DNA from: Planctomycetaceae bacterium
GTDB lineage: Bacteria; Planctomycetota; Planctomycetia; Planctomycetales; Planctomycetaceae
Assembly (NCBI GenBank): GCA_015485495.1
Contig: WFTL01000025.1
Span: 1-35,201 of the forward strand
DNA: 35,201 nt
Direction of reading: 5' to 3'
Each line of letters opens with the position of its first letter. Positions within the stretch are counted from its first letter, which is position 1. The notes below the pieces were generated by a model, which saw only the letters and a program-made list of their open reading frames with translations, did not search any database and was not told the origin of the DNA. Shown piece after piece: positions 1 to 7,279 of this stretch. The position numbers were made by a program, and so were the translations under genes.

Positions 1-2
1 CC

Positions 3-596
3 ACGACCTGGCGGCCGGTAGCCGGCCAGATCGATCTGCGGTTTCCTGCCATCGAACGGTACCGCCGGCGTCAGGCCCGCTACGAAGCCTTTCGCCGGCT
101 GACGGAAGCCACCGAACGCCGCGATGCAGAACTGCTGGCACGCCGTCTGGATTCGTCCGAAGGCGGTTTGCCCGAAAACAGTGAGGCCGCTGCACACAGT
201 CCGGATTTGCAGCACGACCTGCCTCTGAATGTGGCGTCTGCCGAACCGGCTGCGCAGTTCGATGGTCCTCTGGCCGCGCCGGATTCCGGAACGCTGTCTG
301 AACCGCAGACGGATCCGGCCCCGACGGCAGACACGCCGGCAATGACCACTCCCTTCATCCCTCCGCACAGCCGCTACGTGGGAGCCGGGATTGTGCAGCG
401 CCTGCCCGAAGGCGGCTATGTGCTGACCGCTCCGGACGGGCGTCGTCTGGCCCGCATCAAGGGCACCGAAAGCGTGATGCTGGACGAGTTCGTGGGAAAA
501 GCGGTTGGCCTGCACGGACAGCGCTGGTACCGGGAAGATCTGAAAAGTGATTTCATCGAAGTTACGGGGCTCGAACCGGTCCGGCTGGAACGATGA
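3..596 (+). CDS. C-terminal part of a SH3-like domain protein (5' end outside the window)
   Basis: The frame is open from the window edge to a TGA at 594-596, giving 197 residues without an in-window start that must be used. The first ~55 residues are Arg/Glu-rich and probably helical, followed by a Pro/Ala/Asp-rich linker of ~60 residues. The last ~75 residues form a compact module beginning Y-V-G-A-G-I-V-Q-R, with V-L-T-A-P-D-G-R in the middle and ending G-L-E-P-V-R-L. From family knowledge, this resembles an SH3-like (bacterial SH3-type) domain that recurs at the C-terminus of secreted or envelope proteins in Planctomycetota. The stop overlaps the next gene's ATG (ATGATG/TGA overlap at 593-596), so the two are probably translated together. 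The function of the whole protein cannot be judged because the N-terminal domains are missing. Confidence 0.75.
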   Translation, partial: TTWRPVAGQIDLRFPAIERYRRRQARYEAFRRLTEATERRDAELLARRLDSSEGGLPENSEAAAHSPDLQHDLPLNVASAEPAAQFDGPLAAPDSGTLSEPQTDPAPTADTPAMTTPFIPPHSRYVGAGIVQRLPEGGYVLTAPDGRRLARIKGTESVMLDEFVGKAVGLHGQRWYREDLKSDFIEVTGLEPVRLER

Positions 597-1618
597 TGTC
601 GGAACCGTCCCGTTCGGATTCCGTCACACCGGCGGCGGCAGAATCTGCCTCGGTGCACACTGTGCTGCGACGTCGGCTGGTCCTGGTCCTGACGGCGGGG
701 GCTGTTGTTCTGGCGGGACTGGTGTTTCCCTTTCCAGTCGACGGACGTCTGTGGAACTCCCTGTTCGACCTGGCCCACGCTCCGGTTTTCTGCGCGCTGG
801 TTCTGGTCATTGCGGGCATTCTGGATCCGACCAGTATCGGACTGCCCGCTTCTCTGGTGCGCGTGGCAGTGGTGCGTCCGGTGGAAGCGGTGTTCATCGC
901 AGGAATCTGTCTGGGGCTGGGATTGGCCGGGGAGGTGCTTCAGGGGCTGGCGGGACGCAGTCCGAGTGTTCATGACGTTGCGGCGAATGCGGCCGGCGCG
1001 GCGGCGGCCGTTCTGTGGATCACGGCCGTTCGTTCGGGACCGGCATTCCGCCGAATCCTGAAGGCGGCCGCCGGGGGTGTTCTGCTGGTCGCTCTGATTC
1101 GGCCGGCTGTGGGAATTCGCGGAGCGCTGCGGCAGCGGGCCGACTTTCCCTGTCTGGCGTCCTTCGAACGATCCGACGAACTGGATGCCTGGGAGCCGGT
1201 GGACGCGCGGCTGCAGCGGACGGACCAGACGGCCACACACGGGACGTATGCCCTGCAGGTGGATCTGCTGCCGGGCGAATTTTCCGGTGCTCTGATGGTC
1301 TGGCCCATGCCGGACTGGCGCGGGTTTTCGTGGTTCTGCTGCGATGTTCAGACGAACGGCGATGCGGCTGTCCCTCTGACGGTGAAGGTGTTCGACCGGC
1401 CGCATGAACGGTCCGGACACGATCCGGACGACCGCTTCGAAACGACGGTCGAGGTGCAGCCGGGCGGATTTCAGCAGATCCGGCTGTCGCTGGAGAAAAT
1501 CCGCGAAGCTCCCCGCACAAGGTCCATGCGTCTGGATCAGATTGCCGGGGTGGAGCTGTTTACGACGGAGCCGGATCGGCCGGTCCGGCTGTTCGTGGAC
1601 CATGTGCGTCTGGAATGA
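593..1618 (+). CDS. VanZ-like membrane protein with C-terminal beta-sandwich-like region
   Basis: 341 residues. An N-terminal cytoplasmic stretch (1-25) is followed by about four to five hydrophobic segments (28-48, 63-78, 97-113, 130-146, 157-172). The VanZ-family signature is visible: Asp59/His62 in F-D-L-A-H-A-P, then Glu114, Gln117, Arg122, Asp128, Asn132 and Gly135 in the segment G-E-V-L-Q-G...D-V-A-A-N-A-A-G. The C-terminal half (about 180-341) is soluble and has alternating hydrophobic residues with W-F-x-x-D-V and L-F-V-D-H-V-R-L, which looks like a galactose-binding/CIA30-type beta-sandwich; this second assignment is an inference. VanZ-like proteins are small membrane proteins of mostly unknown role; glycopeptide tolerance is known only for a few members. 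The start overlaps the stop of the preceding gene; a second ATG three bases on is equally possible. Confidence 0.8.
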   Translation: MMSEPSRSDSVTPAAAESASVHTVLRRRLVLVLTAGAVVLAGLVFPFPVDGRLWNSLFDLAHAPVFCALVLVIAGILDPTSIGLPASLVRVAVVRPVEAVFIAGICLGLGLAGEVLQGLAGRSPSVHDVAANAAGAAAAVLWITAVRSGPAFRRILKAAAGGVLLVALIRPAVGIRGALRQRADFPCLASFERSDELDAWEPVDARLQRTDQTATHGTYALQVDLLPGEFSGALMVWPMPDWRGFSWFCCDVQTNGDAAVPLTVKVFDRPHERSGHDPDDRFETTVEVQPGGFQQIRLSLEKIREAPRTRSMRLDQIAGVELFTTEPDRPVRLFVDHVRLE

Positions 1619-1713
1619 CGGGAATGAACGGTGGATGCATCGCGTGCCGGTTTCCGGAGAATCGACCGAAGGAGAAACAGAGATGGTGTCATGCTGCCGG
1701 AGGGCGATCCCGA

Positions 1714-1743
1714 TTGACAGTCTCGGCCGGATGAAAGTACAAG
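1714..1743 (+). promoter_or_regulatory. Candidate sigma70-type promoter for the TPR lipoprotein gene
   Basis: A perfect TTGACA at 1714-1719 is followed after 18 bases by TACAAG at 1738-1743 (four of six matches to TATAAT). It lies 74 bases before the ATG at 1817 in a gene-free stretch (1619-1816). In a genome this GC-rich an exact -35 box is uncommon, but one match of this quality can still occur by chance. Confidence 0.4.
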
Positions 1744-1816
1744 AGCCTGCGGAATCCGCGGGATTCTGAAATGTCGGGATTTCCGGAATGCGGAATGTTC
1801 CAGGGAGGGAACTGCC

Positions 1817-3220
1817 ATGTGGTCGATGGTCAGAAGCGGGCTGACAGGTGTCCTGTGTCTGCTGTTCGTATGCGGATGCGGAACGTCGGAGACTTCCGAT
1901 GGGGCAGCATCCGGTGCGGCCGGTGTTCCTCTGGCGATCCCCGCTCCACACGCCCCTGCGGATTCTTCGGAACAGCCGCAGCAGGCGGAACGCAGTGAGG
2001 CGGATCAGGCCACGATCGATCAGCTCGTGGCGAAGGCCCGGCAGGCGATCGCTGCAGGCCATTCGGCCCTGGCCGTGGAAGCACTCAGCCAGGCCATTGG
2101 CATTGATCCTGGCGATGCGCGGCTGCTGCGGATGCGGGCCGATGTTTATGCGGCATCACGCGAACTGGCCAGCGCCCGGGCCGATTTCAGTACGGCCATT
2201 CTGGCCGATCCGGACAACGCAGAACTGTACAACGCGCGCGGCTACTTTCTGCTGACCAGTGGTCTGATCGATGAGGCGATGGCGGATTTCGACCGAGCCG
2301 TCGAACTCGATCCGAAACTGGCCGCCGCGTGGAACAACCGGGGACTGGTCTGGCTGCAGCGGGGCGATTACGCTCAGGCGGAACGGCAGTTTCAGGCAGC
2401 GGTCGACTGTCAGCCCGATTACGCCGATGCCTGGAACAACCTGGGTTTTGCGATGATGAAACAGGATCGCCTGCAGGATGCTCTGGACGCCATCCGCCGG
2501 GCTCTGGAAGTGAATCCGGATTACGTAACGGCCTGGAACAATCACGGGCTGATCAGCATGCGGATGCAGGATTACGAATCCGCCGTACAGGCCTTTTCGA
2601 AGACGATCGAACTGGCGCCTCTGGACGGCCGATGGTACGTACACCGGCAGGTGGCGCTGCGGGAGCTGGGACGTTTTACCGAAGCGGCCCGCGATCAGCG
2701 GCGGGTGGAATGGACCCGATCTGTGGCGGACGCCACACAGGAACTGCAGCGTCGCCCGAACGATGCTCAGCGCTGGGTGACCCGCGGGGAGCTGCTGCTG
2801 GAAGGCGATCTGCATGAAGCCGCCATCCGGGACTTCACGCAGGCTCTGAATCTTCAGCCGGACAACGTTCAGGCCCTGAACGGTCGCGCACGGGCTTACA
2901 CGGCGGTCGGACGGCTGCAGGAGGCTCTGGACGACTGCGAACAGTCGATCGTGATCGAAGCCACTCCGGCGGCCCTGTCGCTGCGTGGAGACGTCTGGCT
3001 GGCCATGATGAATCTGGACAGCGCGATTGCCGATTTCGAACGGGCCATGCGGTGCGATTCCACGGTCGCGCAGGCGTATCGCGAACGAGCCGCTCAAAGA
3101 GAAGAACGCGGGCAGCACGAAGCGGCGCAGCAGGATCGGGAGGCGGCAAAACGGATTGAAGATGCGCTGGCCGGGCGGCTGCCGGATGAATCCGGCCAGG
3201 CGCTGCCGTTTCCGGACTGA
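1817..3220 (+). CDS. TPR-repeat lipoprotein
   Basis: 467 residues. The N-terminus is a lipoprotein-type signal: Arg6, a hydrophobic run to residue 18 and V-C-G-C with Cys21 as the likely lipidated residue. A short Ala/Pro-rich spacer follows. From about residue 55 to 450 the protein is made of roughly ten 34-residue tetratricopeptide repeats, each with the W-N-N-x-G-L / A-x-x-x-F-x-x-A-L-x-x-x-P pattern; the copies from ~150 to 290 are the most regular. The seventh repeat is interrupted and carries a ~12-residue insertion. TPR lipoproteins act as protein-binding scaffolds at the membrane; the partner is not evident. The start is set by a strong GGGAGGGA at 1803-1810, six bases before the ATG. 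The gene converges on gpsA with 48 bases between the stops. Confidence 0.88.
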   Translation: MWSMVRSGLTGVLCLLFVCGCGTSETSDGAASGAAGVPLAIPAPHAPADSSEQPQQAERSEADQATIDQLVAKARQAIAAGHSALAVEALSQAIGIDPGDARLLRMRADVYAASRELASARADFSTAILADPDNAELYNARGYFLLTSGLIDEAMADFDRAVELDPKLAAAWNNRGLVWLQRGDYAQAERQFQAAVDCQPDYADAWNNLGFAMMKQDRLQDALDAIRRALEVNPDYVTAWNNHGLISMRMQDYESAVQAFSKTIELAPLDGRWYVHRQVALRELGRFTEAARDQRRVEWTRSVADATQELQRRPNDAQRWVTRGELLLEGDLHEAAIRDFTQALNLQPDNVQALNGRARAYTAVGRLQEALDDCEQSIVIEATPAALSLRGDVWLAMMNLDSAIADFERAMRCDSTVAQAYRERAAQREERGQHEAAQQDREAAKRIEDALAGRLPDESGQALPFPD

Positions 3221-3268
3221 TTCACGAACCGGTCCGGTCGAAGCGGCGGATCGTCTGTTCGCAGCCTT

Positions 3269-4300
3269 CTATTCGGACCGCAGAGGACGCTGCAGAAGTT
3301 CGTCTGTGGCTTCCCGCGGCGATCGATTCTCGAACAGAACCTGATAAACCTGTTCAGCAATCGGCATTTCGATGTTCTCCTGCCGGGCGAGTCGACGGAC
3401 GCTCTGAACCGTGAACACGCCTTCCGCCACAGCCTGCATGGACGCTTCGATTTCCGGCAGACTCATCCCCTGCCCCAGCAGTTCGCCCACATGGCGGTTG
3501 CGGCTGTGCCGGCTGCCACAGGTGACGATGAGGTCTCCGACACCGGCCAGACCGTACAGTGTTTCGGGAGCCACCTGCATGGCCCGGCAGAACCGGACCA
3601 TTTCGGCCAGACCGCGCGTGATCAGAGCGGCCTGGGCGTTGTCTCCCAGTTTCAGTCCCGCGCAGATGCCGGCGGCGATGGCCATGACGTTCTTGAGTGC
3701 TCCGCCCAGTTCGACTCCCGCCAGATCGCCGCTGGAATACACCCGGAACGATCCGTTCGAAAAGGCGTCTCGTATCTGTTCGGCCACTGACAGGTCGTCG
3801 CAGGCAGCGACGACGGATGTCGGGCACGATCGAGCCAGCTCCTCCGCGTGGCAGGGACCGCCCAGAGCCGTCACCGGTCGGTTTCCGATCACTTCCTGCA
3901 GCATCTGACTGGGACGAACCAGAGAAGTGGTTTCAATTCCCTTGGCAGCACTGACCAGCCGGGCAGCTTCGGGCAGGAAGGGAACCACCGTCCGGGCGGC
4001 TTCACGGATGCTTCGTGTGGGGACACAGAAAAGCACGATCGTGGCATCGGCCAGTGCCGTTTCCGGATCGCTCGTTACACCCACATCGTCGGGAATCGTC
4101 ACGCCGGGAAGGCGGCGGTCATTGCGACGCTGTTCGCGGATGGTCTGAGCGAATCGGGCGCTCCGCAGCCACAGGCGGACCATATGCCGTCGCGGGCGTG
4201 CCAGGGCAACGGCGCACGCGGTTCCCATGGCGCCGCCTCCCAGGACAGCGATCGTTTCGGACGGGCCGGAGTGTTCATCGGATGGAGCTGTTTTCACCAT
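3269..4300 (-). CDS. gpsA: Glycerol-3-phosphate dehydrogenase [NAD(P)+]
   Basis: 343 residues, the usual length. It reduces dihydroxyacetone phosphate to sn-glycerol 3-phosphate for phospholipid synthesis in the cytoplasm. The Rossmann dinucleotide motif G-G-G-A-M-G is at 21-26; the A-A-K-G motif with Lys120 and the catalytic Lys203 in G-A-L-K-N-V are present; L-G-G-P-C-H-A-E-E (147-155) and the helical dimer domain with G-D-N-A-Q-A-A-L-I-T-R-G (219-230) match the family well. The first ~15 residues before the beta strand are extra and variable. No Shine-Dalgarno sequence is visible ahead of the ATG. It stands alone on the minus strand, convergent with the TPR gene and divergent from the small protein gene at 4525. 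Confidence 0.96.
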   Translation of the reverse strand: MVKTAPSDEHSGPSETIAVLGGGAMGTACAVALARPRRHMVRLWLRSARFAQTIREQRRNDRRLPGVTIPDDVGVTSDPETALADATIVLFCVPTRSIREAARTVVPFLPEAARLVSAAKGIETTSLVRPSQMLQEVIGNRPVTALGGPCHAEELARSCPTSVVAACDDLSVAEQIRDAFSNGSFRVYSSGDLAGVELGGALKNVMAIAAGICAGLKLGDNAQAALITRGLAEMVRFCRAMQVAPETLYGLAGVGDLIVTCGSRHSRNRHVGELLGQGMSLPEIEASMQAVAEGVFTVQSVRRLARQENIEMPIAEQVYQVLFENRSPREATDELLQRPLRSE

Positions 4301-4479
4301 GGGAGAACCGGCGGAATGATGCGGCAGGTCACCAGCAGACGGAAACCGTCATAACCGGTTCCTGTCGGACAGGCAATGCAGACGGAATGCGACTGTTCGG
4401 GCTGTCCCGGAAAGCCGGGCGGTTCCGGAATTCGGAATTGCCCAGGACGATTTCGCGTCGCACAGTCCAGACAGGCGCG

Positions 4480-4495
4480 GACCGCCGCGGCGGTC
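4480..4495. repeat. Perfect 16-bp palindrome upstream of the first small paralog
   Basis: GACCGCCG is followed directly by its reverse complement CGGCGGTC. The dyad lies 29 bases ahead of the ATG at 4525 and just upstream of its ribosome binding site, in the divergent gap between gpsA and the small protein gene. The position suits an operator or an mRNA hairpin; GC-only palindromes also arise by chance at this base composition. Confidence 0.4.
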
Positions 4496-4524
4496 GAAAC
4501 GCTGCCCGACCAGGGGGAGAAACC

Positions 4525-4782
4525 ATGATGCTGCAGAAGACAGAACAGATGCTGAACGGCACGGAATTCATCGATCGTCGCCGGGCGGATACCGGTGCGG
4601 ACGCCGGCAGAGAACGGCGTCAGTTTCGTGACGGGAACCGATCGGCCCGGCCGGAAGTGGCAGAATTCGCGGATGCCGTCGATCAGTACAAGATGACGCA
4701 TCGGCGCCGCTTCATCACGTACGAAGAACTGTTCGACGTGTTCTGCTCGCTGGGCTATCGCCGGCAGGACGACGCCTGCTGA
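4525..4782 (+). CDS. Small protein, first of two tandem paralogs
   Basis: 85 residues. The start is chosen because AGGGGGAGA at 4512-4520 sits five bases before the ATG; a second ATG follows directly. The N-terminal half is Arg/Asp-rich and disordered-looking with a D-R-R-R motif (near residue 16) and E-R-R-Q. The C-terminal ~38 residues form a compact module: E-F-A-D-A-V-D-Q-Y-K, then R-R-F-I-T-Y-E-E-L-F-D-V, then S-L-G-Y-R-R. The same module is in the gene at 5139 ([25 protein letters not shown]). I recall similar short proteins in planctomycete genomes but know no function. There is no signal peptide or membrane segment, so it is probably cytoplasmic. A helix-turn-helix-like or protein-binding fold is possible but not shown. 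Confidence 0.8.
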   Translation: MMLQKTEQMLNGTEFIDRRRADTGADAGRERRQFRDGNRSARPEVAEFADAVDQYKMTHRRRFITYEELFDVFCSLGYRRQDDAC

Positions 4783-5138
4783 TCGGCGGGCCGGATTCGA
4801 CAGATCCCGGATGGCACCAGGGCAGGATGAGAAAACGATGCCGTTTCCGAATGCCGGGGCGACCGCATTCAGCCGCTACAATCGCTGCAATCGGATTTTT
4901 TCCGCATTGCCTTCAGTTTCGCCACCCTGCCGAAAGTTTCCAGACAGAAAAATCGGTCGTCCCTCCCGTCGTGTGGCAGACTGACGGTACAGCAGGGGCT
5001 GCCAGGCTCGGCCTCCGGCTCCGGATCCTTTCGGGTCGGGGTGGTTTTCGGAAGGCATGTTGCTGGTTTGCTGCAGGTGCCGTCCGAAAAATGCCCGCTG
5101 CGCCCCGTCTTTCCTCTCAGGCGTGACAAGGGACGACA
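4783..5138. other. Gene-free stretch between the two small paralogs
   Basis: 356 bases without a convincing coding frame; the short open frames here lack family resemblance and ribosome binding sites. It contains the hairpin at 4887-4910. A TACAAT hexamer at 4877-4882 has no matching -35 box at the right distance. Otherwise nothing is recognised. Confidence 0.6.
4887..4910 (+). terminator. Hairpin with all-T loop, possible terminator or processing site
   Basis: GCAATCGGA (4887-4895), a five-T loop, then TCCGCATTGC (4901-4910) form a nine-pair stem with one bulged C. It lies 105 bases after the stop of the first small paralog. The T residues sit in the loop and not after the stem, so it is not a textbook Rho-independent terminator. 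Confidence 0.3.
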
Positions 5139-5489
5139 ATGTTGGAAACTTCTTCAGATGTGGTGGTGACGGATCGTCGCCGTCCCGCCAGCGATCGGCG
5201 CGTTCGGAAAATGCGGTGTGATCAGGGAACGGACTCGACAGGCGGTCAGTGTCTTTCGGAAGGCCCCGACCGGAGGCGGCGGGAACGGCGTCGACAGATC
5301 GACCCGACCACCTGCGAACGCGACTATTCCATGGACGAAGTGGAATTCATGCGGGCCATGGATGATTACAAACGCCGCAGCGGCCGTCCGTTTCCCACGT
5401 GGAGCGAGGTTCTGGAGGTGCTGGTGAGTCTCGGTTACCGCAAAGTGGCGGAACCGACGGAGATGACCTGGCGGTCTTCTGCGGACTGA
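5139..5489 (+). CDS. Small protein, second of two tandem paralogs
   Basis: 116 residues. AAGGGA at 5128-5133 lies five bases before the ATG and supports this start. The N-terminal 65 residues are very rich in Arg, with two D-R-R-R-type blocks (near residues 11 and 48), and look disordered. Residues ~70-105 carry the conserved module: [23 protein letters not shown] and S-L-G-Y-R-K. This copy looks closer to a family consensus than the one at 4525, which has R-F-I-T-Y-E-E-L in place of P-F-P-T-W-S-E-V. The basic N-terminus could contact nucleic acid; this is a guess from composition. It converges on the FHA-phosphatase gene with 87 bases between the stops. Function unknown. Confidence 0.82.
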   Translation: MLETSSDVVVTDRRRPASDRRVRKMRCDQGTDSTGGQCLSEGPDRRRRERRRQIDPTTCERDYSMDEVEFMRAMDDYKRRSGRPFPTWSEVLEVLVSLGYRKVAEPTEMTWRSSAD

Positions 5490-5576
5490 TGTGCCGGCAG
5501 AACGAACCGGGCCACAGGCGCCGGCCCGGTTTCCGGACGACGCGCCGCCGGCACGATGTGACCGGCGGAACTGTGC

Positions 5577-7238
5577 TCAGGTCCGGCCGAACGCCATGAT
5601 GGTGATGTCGTCGTTCTGGGGGCGGCCGGCCGCATGGGCCCGGACGTCTGCCAGCAGCGCCCGGCCGAGTTCTTCCGGGTCATCATTGCATCCGGCCACG
5701 AACTCCCGGACACGATCTTTGCCGTACAGATTGGAATCCGGATCCATCGCTTCATCGACTCCGTCGGTGATCAGGACCCAGGTGTCTCCCCGCTTCAGCG
5801 GCTGCGTCACGACTTCGTACGGGTAATCGGACAGGATGCCCACGGGGATTCCGATCGTGGCGTCGTCGACTTCATCGACCTGGCCGCTGGCGCGGCGAAT
5901 CAGCGGAGACATGTGGCCGGCGTTGGCGAACGTGAACGTGTGTTTCGACAGATCGATCACTCCCAGAATGAACGTGACGAACCGCCCTTCCACCATGTTG
6001 TGGCACATGTGATTGTTGATTGTGCGCATGGCCACGGAGACATCATCGGTGAACGACATGGTGTTCTGGACGACACTGGAAATCCGGGACATGATCAGGG
6101 CGCCGGGCACTCCCTTTCCGGCCACATCGCCGAACGCCACGCACACCCGGTTTTTCCCGAATTCGAAGCAGTCGAAGTAGTCTCCGCCGACCGCCTGAGC
6201 CGCATCGTACGATGCATAGAACCGGTAGCCGTCGATTTTGGGAAGTTCGTCCGGCAGCAGCGCCCGCTGGACGCTGCTGGCGATGCTCATTTCCTTGTCC
6301 TGTTTCTGTTTTTCCAGGTGCGATACCAGCAGCCGCGTGTTTTCGTAGGTGTGTGCCGCCTGAGTGGCCACGGCCAGAAGCAGCTGGAGATCTTCTTCGG
6401 TGAACCTTTTCAGAGGATTCTGGGTGTCCAGGCTGATCACGCCGAACGGTTCGCCTTCCAGGTTCAGAAGCGGCACGCACATCATCGAGTGAATCGTCAG
6501 GCTGGAAATCGATTCGCTGGCGCTGAATCGCGAATCACTGGCCGCATCGGCAGACAGAATGCCGTCCCGGTCATTCAGAACACGGTCCAGAATCGTGCGG
6601 CTCATGCGCACGGATGCCGATTCGTCACTGCCCAGACCACGGTGTTTCTGGGCGACGGGAATCAGCGGGGAACTGCTGTCGTCGCGGATCAGAATCATGC
6701 CGCGGTCGGCCTGCGGGAAAATGTCGAACAGCGTGTCCAGAATGCGCGGAGCAATGCTGCTCAGTTCCACCGTGCCGGACAGCGCTTCGGTGATCTGCAG
6801 AATGCCGCGCAGTTTGTCTTCCGGACGCACTTCCAGCAGACCGTACCCGCTGGCCTGCGCCGACCCCATGATGGTGCTTGTGTCTCCGTCATCGAGCTGA
6901 ATGGTGCCTTTCAGCGTAAACCGGCCGGTGCCGGAATCGTCCTGCGAATCATCTTCAAACCGCAGTTTGACCGGTCCCAGTTTGATGCGGTCGCCGTTGT
7001 TCAGAGGCTGCGGAGAATGCACGGCCAGCTGGCGGCCGTTGACGAACGATCCGTTGCCGCTGCCCAGATCTTCCAGCAGCACCCGGTTGTCTTCACTGAC
7101 AAGCTGGGCATGAAAGCGGGAGACCATTCCCGAATCCAGGTGGATATCGCAGTCCGGATGCCGTCCCAGGCGAACCGGGAACGATGTCAGCTCGTAGGGG
7201 GTGGCTTTGCCGTCTGTCAGCAGGACAATTCGCGCCAT
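5577..7238 (-). CDS. FHA-GAF-PP2C (SpoIIE/RsbU-type) protein serine/threonine phosphatase
   Basis: 553 residues, three domains in order. An FHA domain (about 3-95) has G25-R26, S40-R41-x-H43 and G61-N62-G63, the residues that read a phosphothreonine peptide. A ~40-residue Asp/Gly/Thr-rich linker leads to a GAF sensor domain (about 140-300), then a short coiled coil (300-320) and a PPM/SpoIIE phosphatase domain (320-552). The metal-binding aspartates are in place: Asp353 in G-G-D-Y-F-D, Asp371 in G-D-V-A-G-K-G, Asp492 in T-D-G-V-D-E-A and Asp543-544 in N-D-D-I-T. Such proteins dephosphorylate anti-sigma antagonists or FHA-bound kinase substrates; the partner is not in the window. It starts 41 bases after the uronate-isomerase-like gene and is probably co-transcribed with it. 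It is cytoplasmic: no membrane segment. Confidence 0.93.
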   Translation of the reverse strand: MARIVLLTDGKATPYELTSFPVRLGRHPDCDIHLDSGMVSRFHAQLVSEDNRVLLEDLGSGNGSFVNGRQLAVHSPQPLNNGDRIKLGPVKLRFEDDSQDDSGTGRFTLKGTIQLDDGDTSTIMGSAQASGYGLLEVRPEDKLRGILQITEALSGTVELSSIAPRILDTLFDIFPQADRGMILIRDDSSSPLIPVAQKHRGLGSDESASVRMSRTILDRVLNDRDGILSADAASDSRFSASESISSLTIHSMMCVPLLNLEGEPFGVISLDTQNPLKRFTEEDLQLLLAVATQAAHTYENTRLLVSHLEKQKQDKEMSIASSVQRALLPDELPKIDGYRFYASYDAAQAVGGDYFDCFEFGKNRVCVAFGDVAGKGVPGALIMSRISSVVQNTMSFTDDVSVAMRTINNHMCHNMVEGRFVTFILGVIDLSKHTFTFANAGHMSPLIRRASGQVDEVDDATIGIPVGILSDYPYEVVTQPLKRGDTWVLITDGVDEAMDPDSNLYGKDRVREFVAGCNDDPEELGRALLADVRAHAAGRPQNDDITIMAFGRT

Positions 7239-7279
7239 GGCGGGGTCTTTTTCCTGAAGATTCCGTCAGAAACCGCTGG

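Noticed and set aside
416-2062. A 548-codon minus-strand open frame opposite the VanZ and TPR genes
   Set aside because: Its product is Arg/Ser/His-rich and random-looking and it is antisense to two well-supported genes; it is a by-product of high GC codon bias.
3212-3237. CCGGAC/GTCCGG inverted repeat after the TPR gene as a terminator
   Set aside because: Six-base arms with a 14-base loop and no T-tract; common by chance at this GC content.
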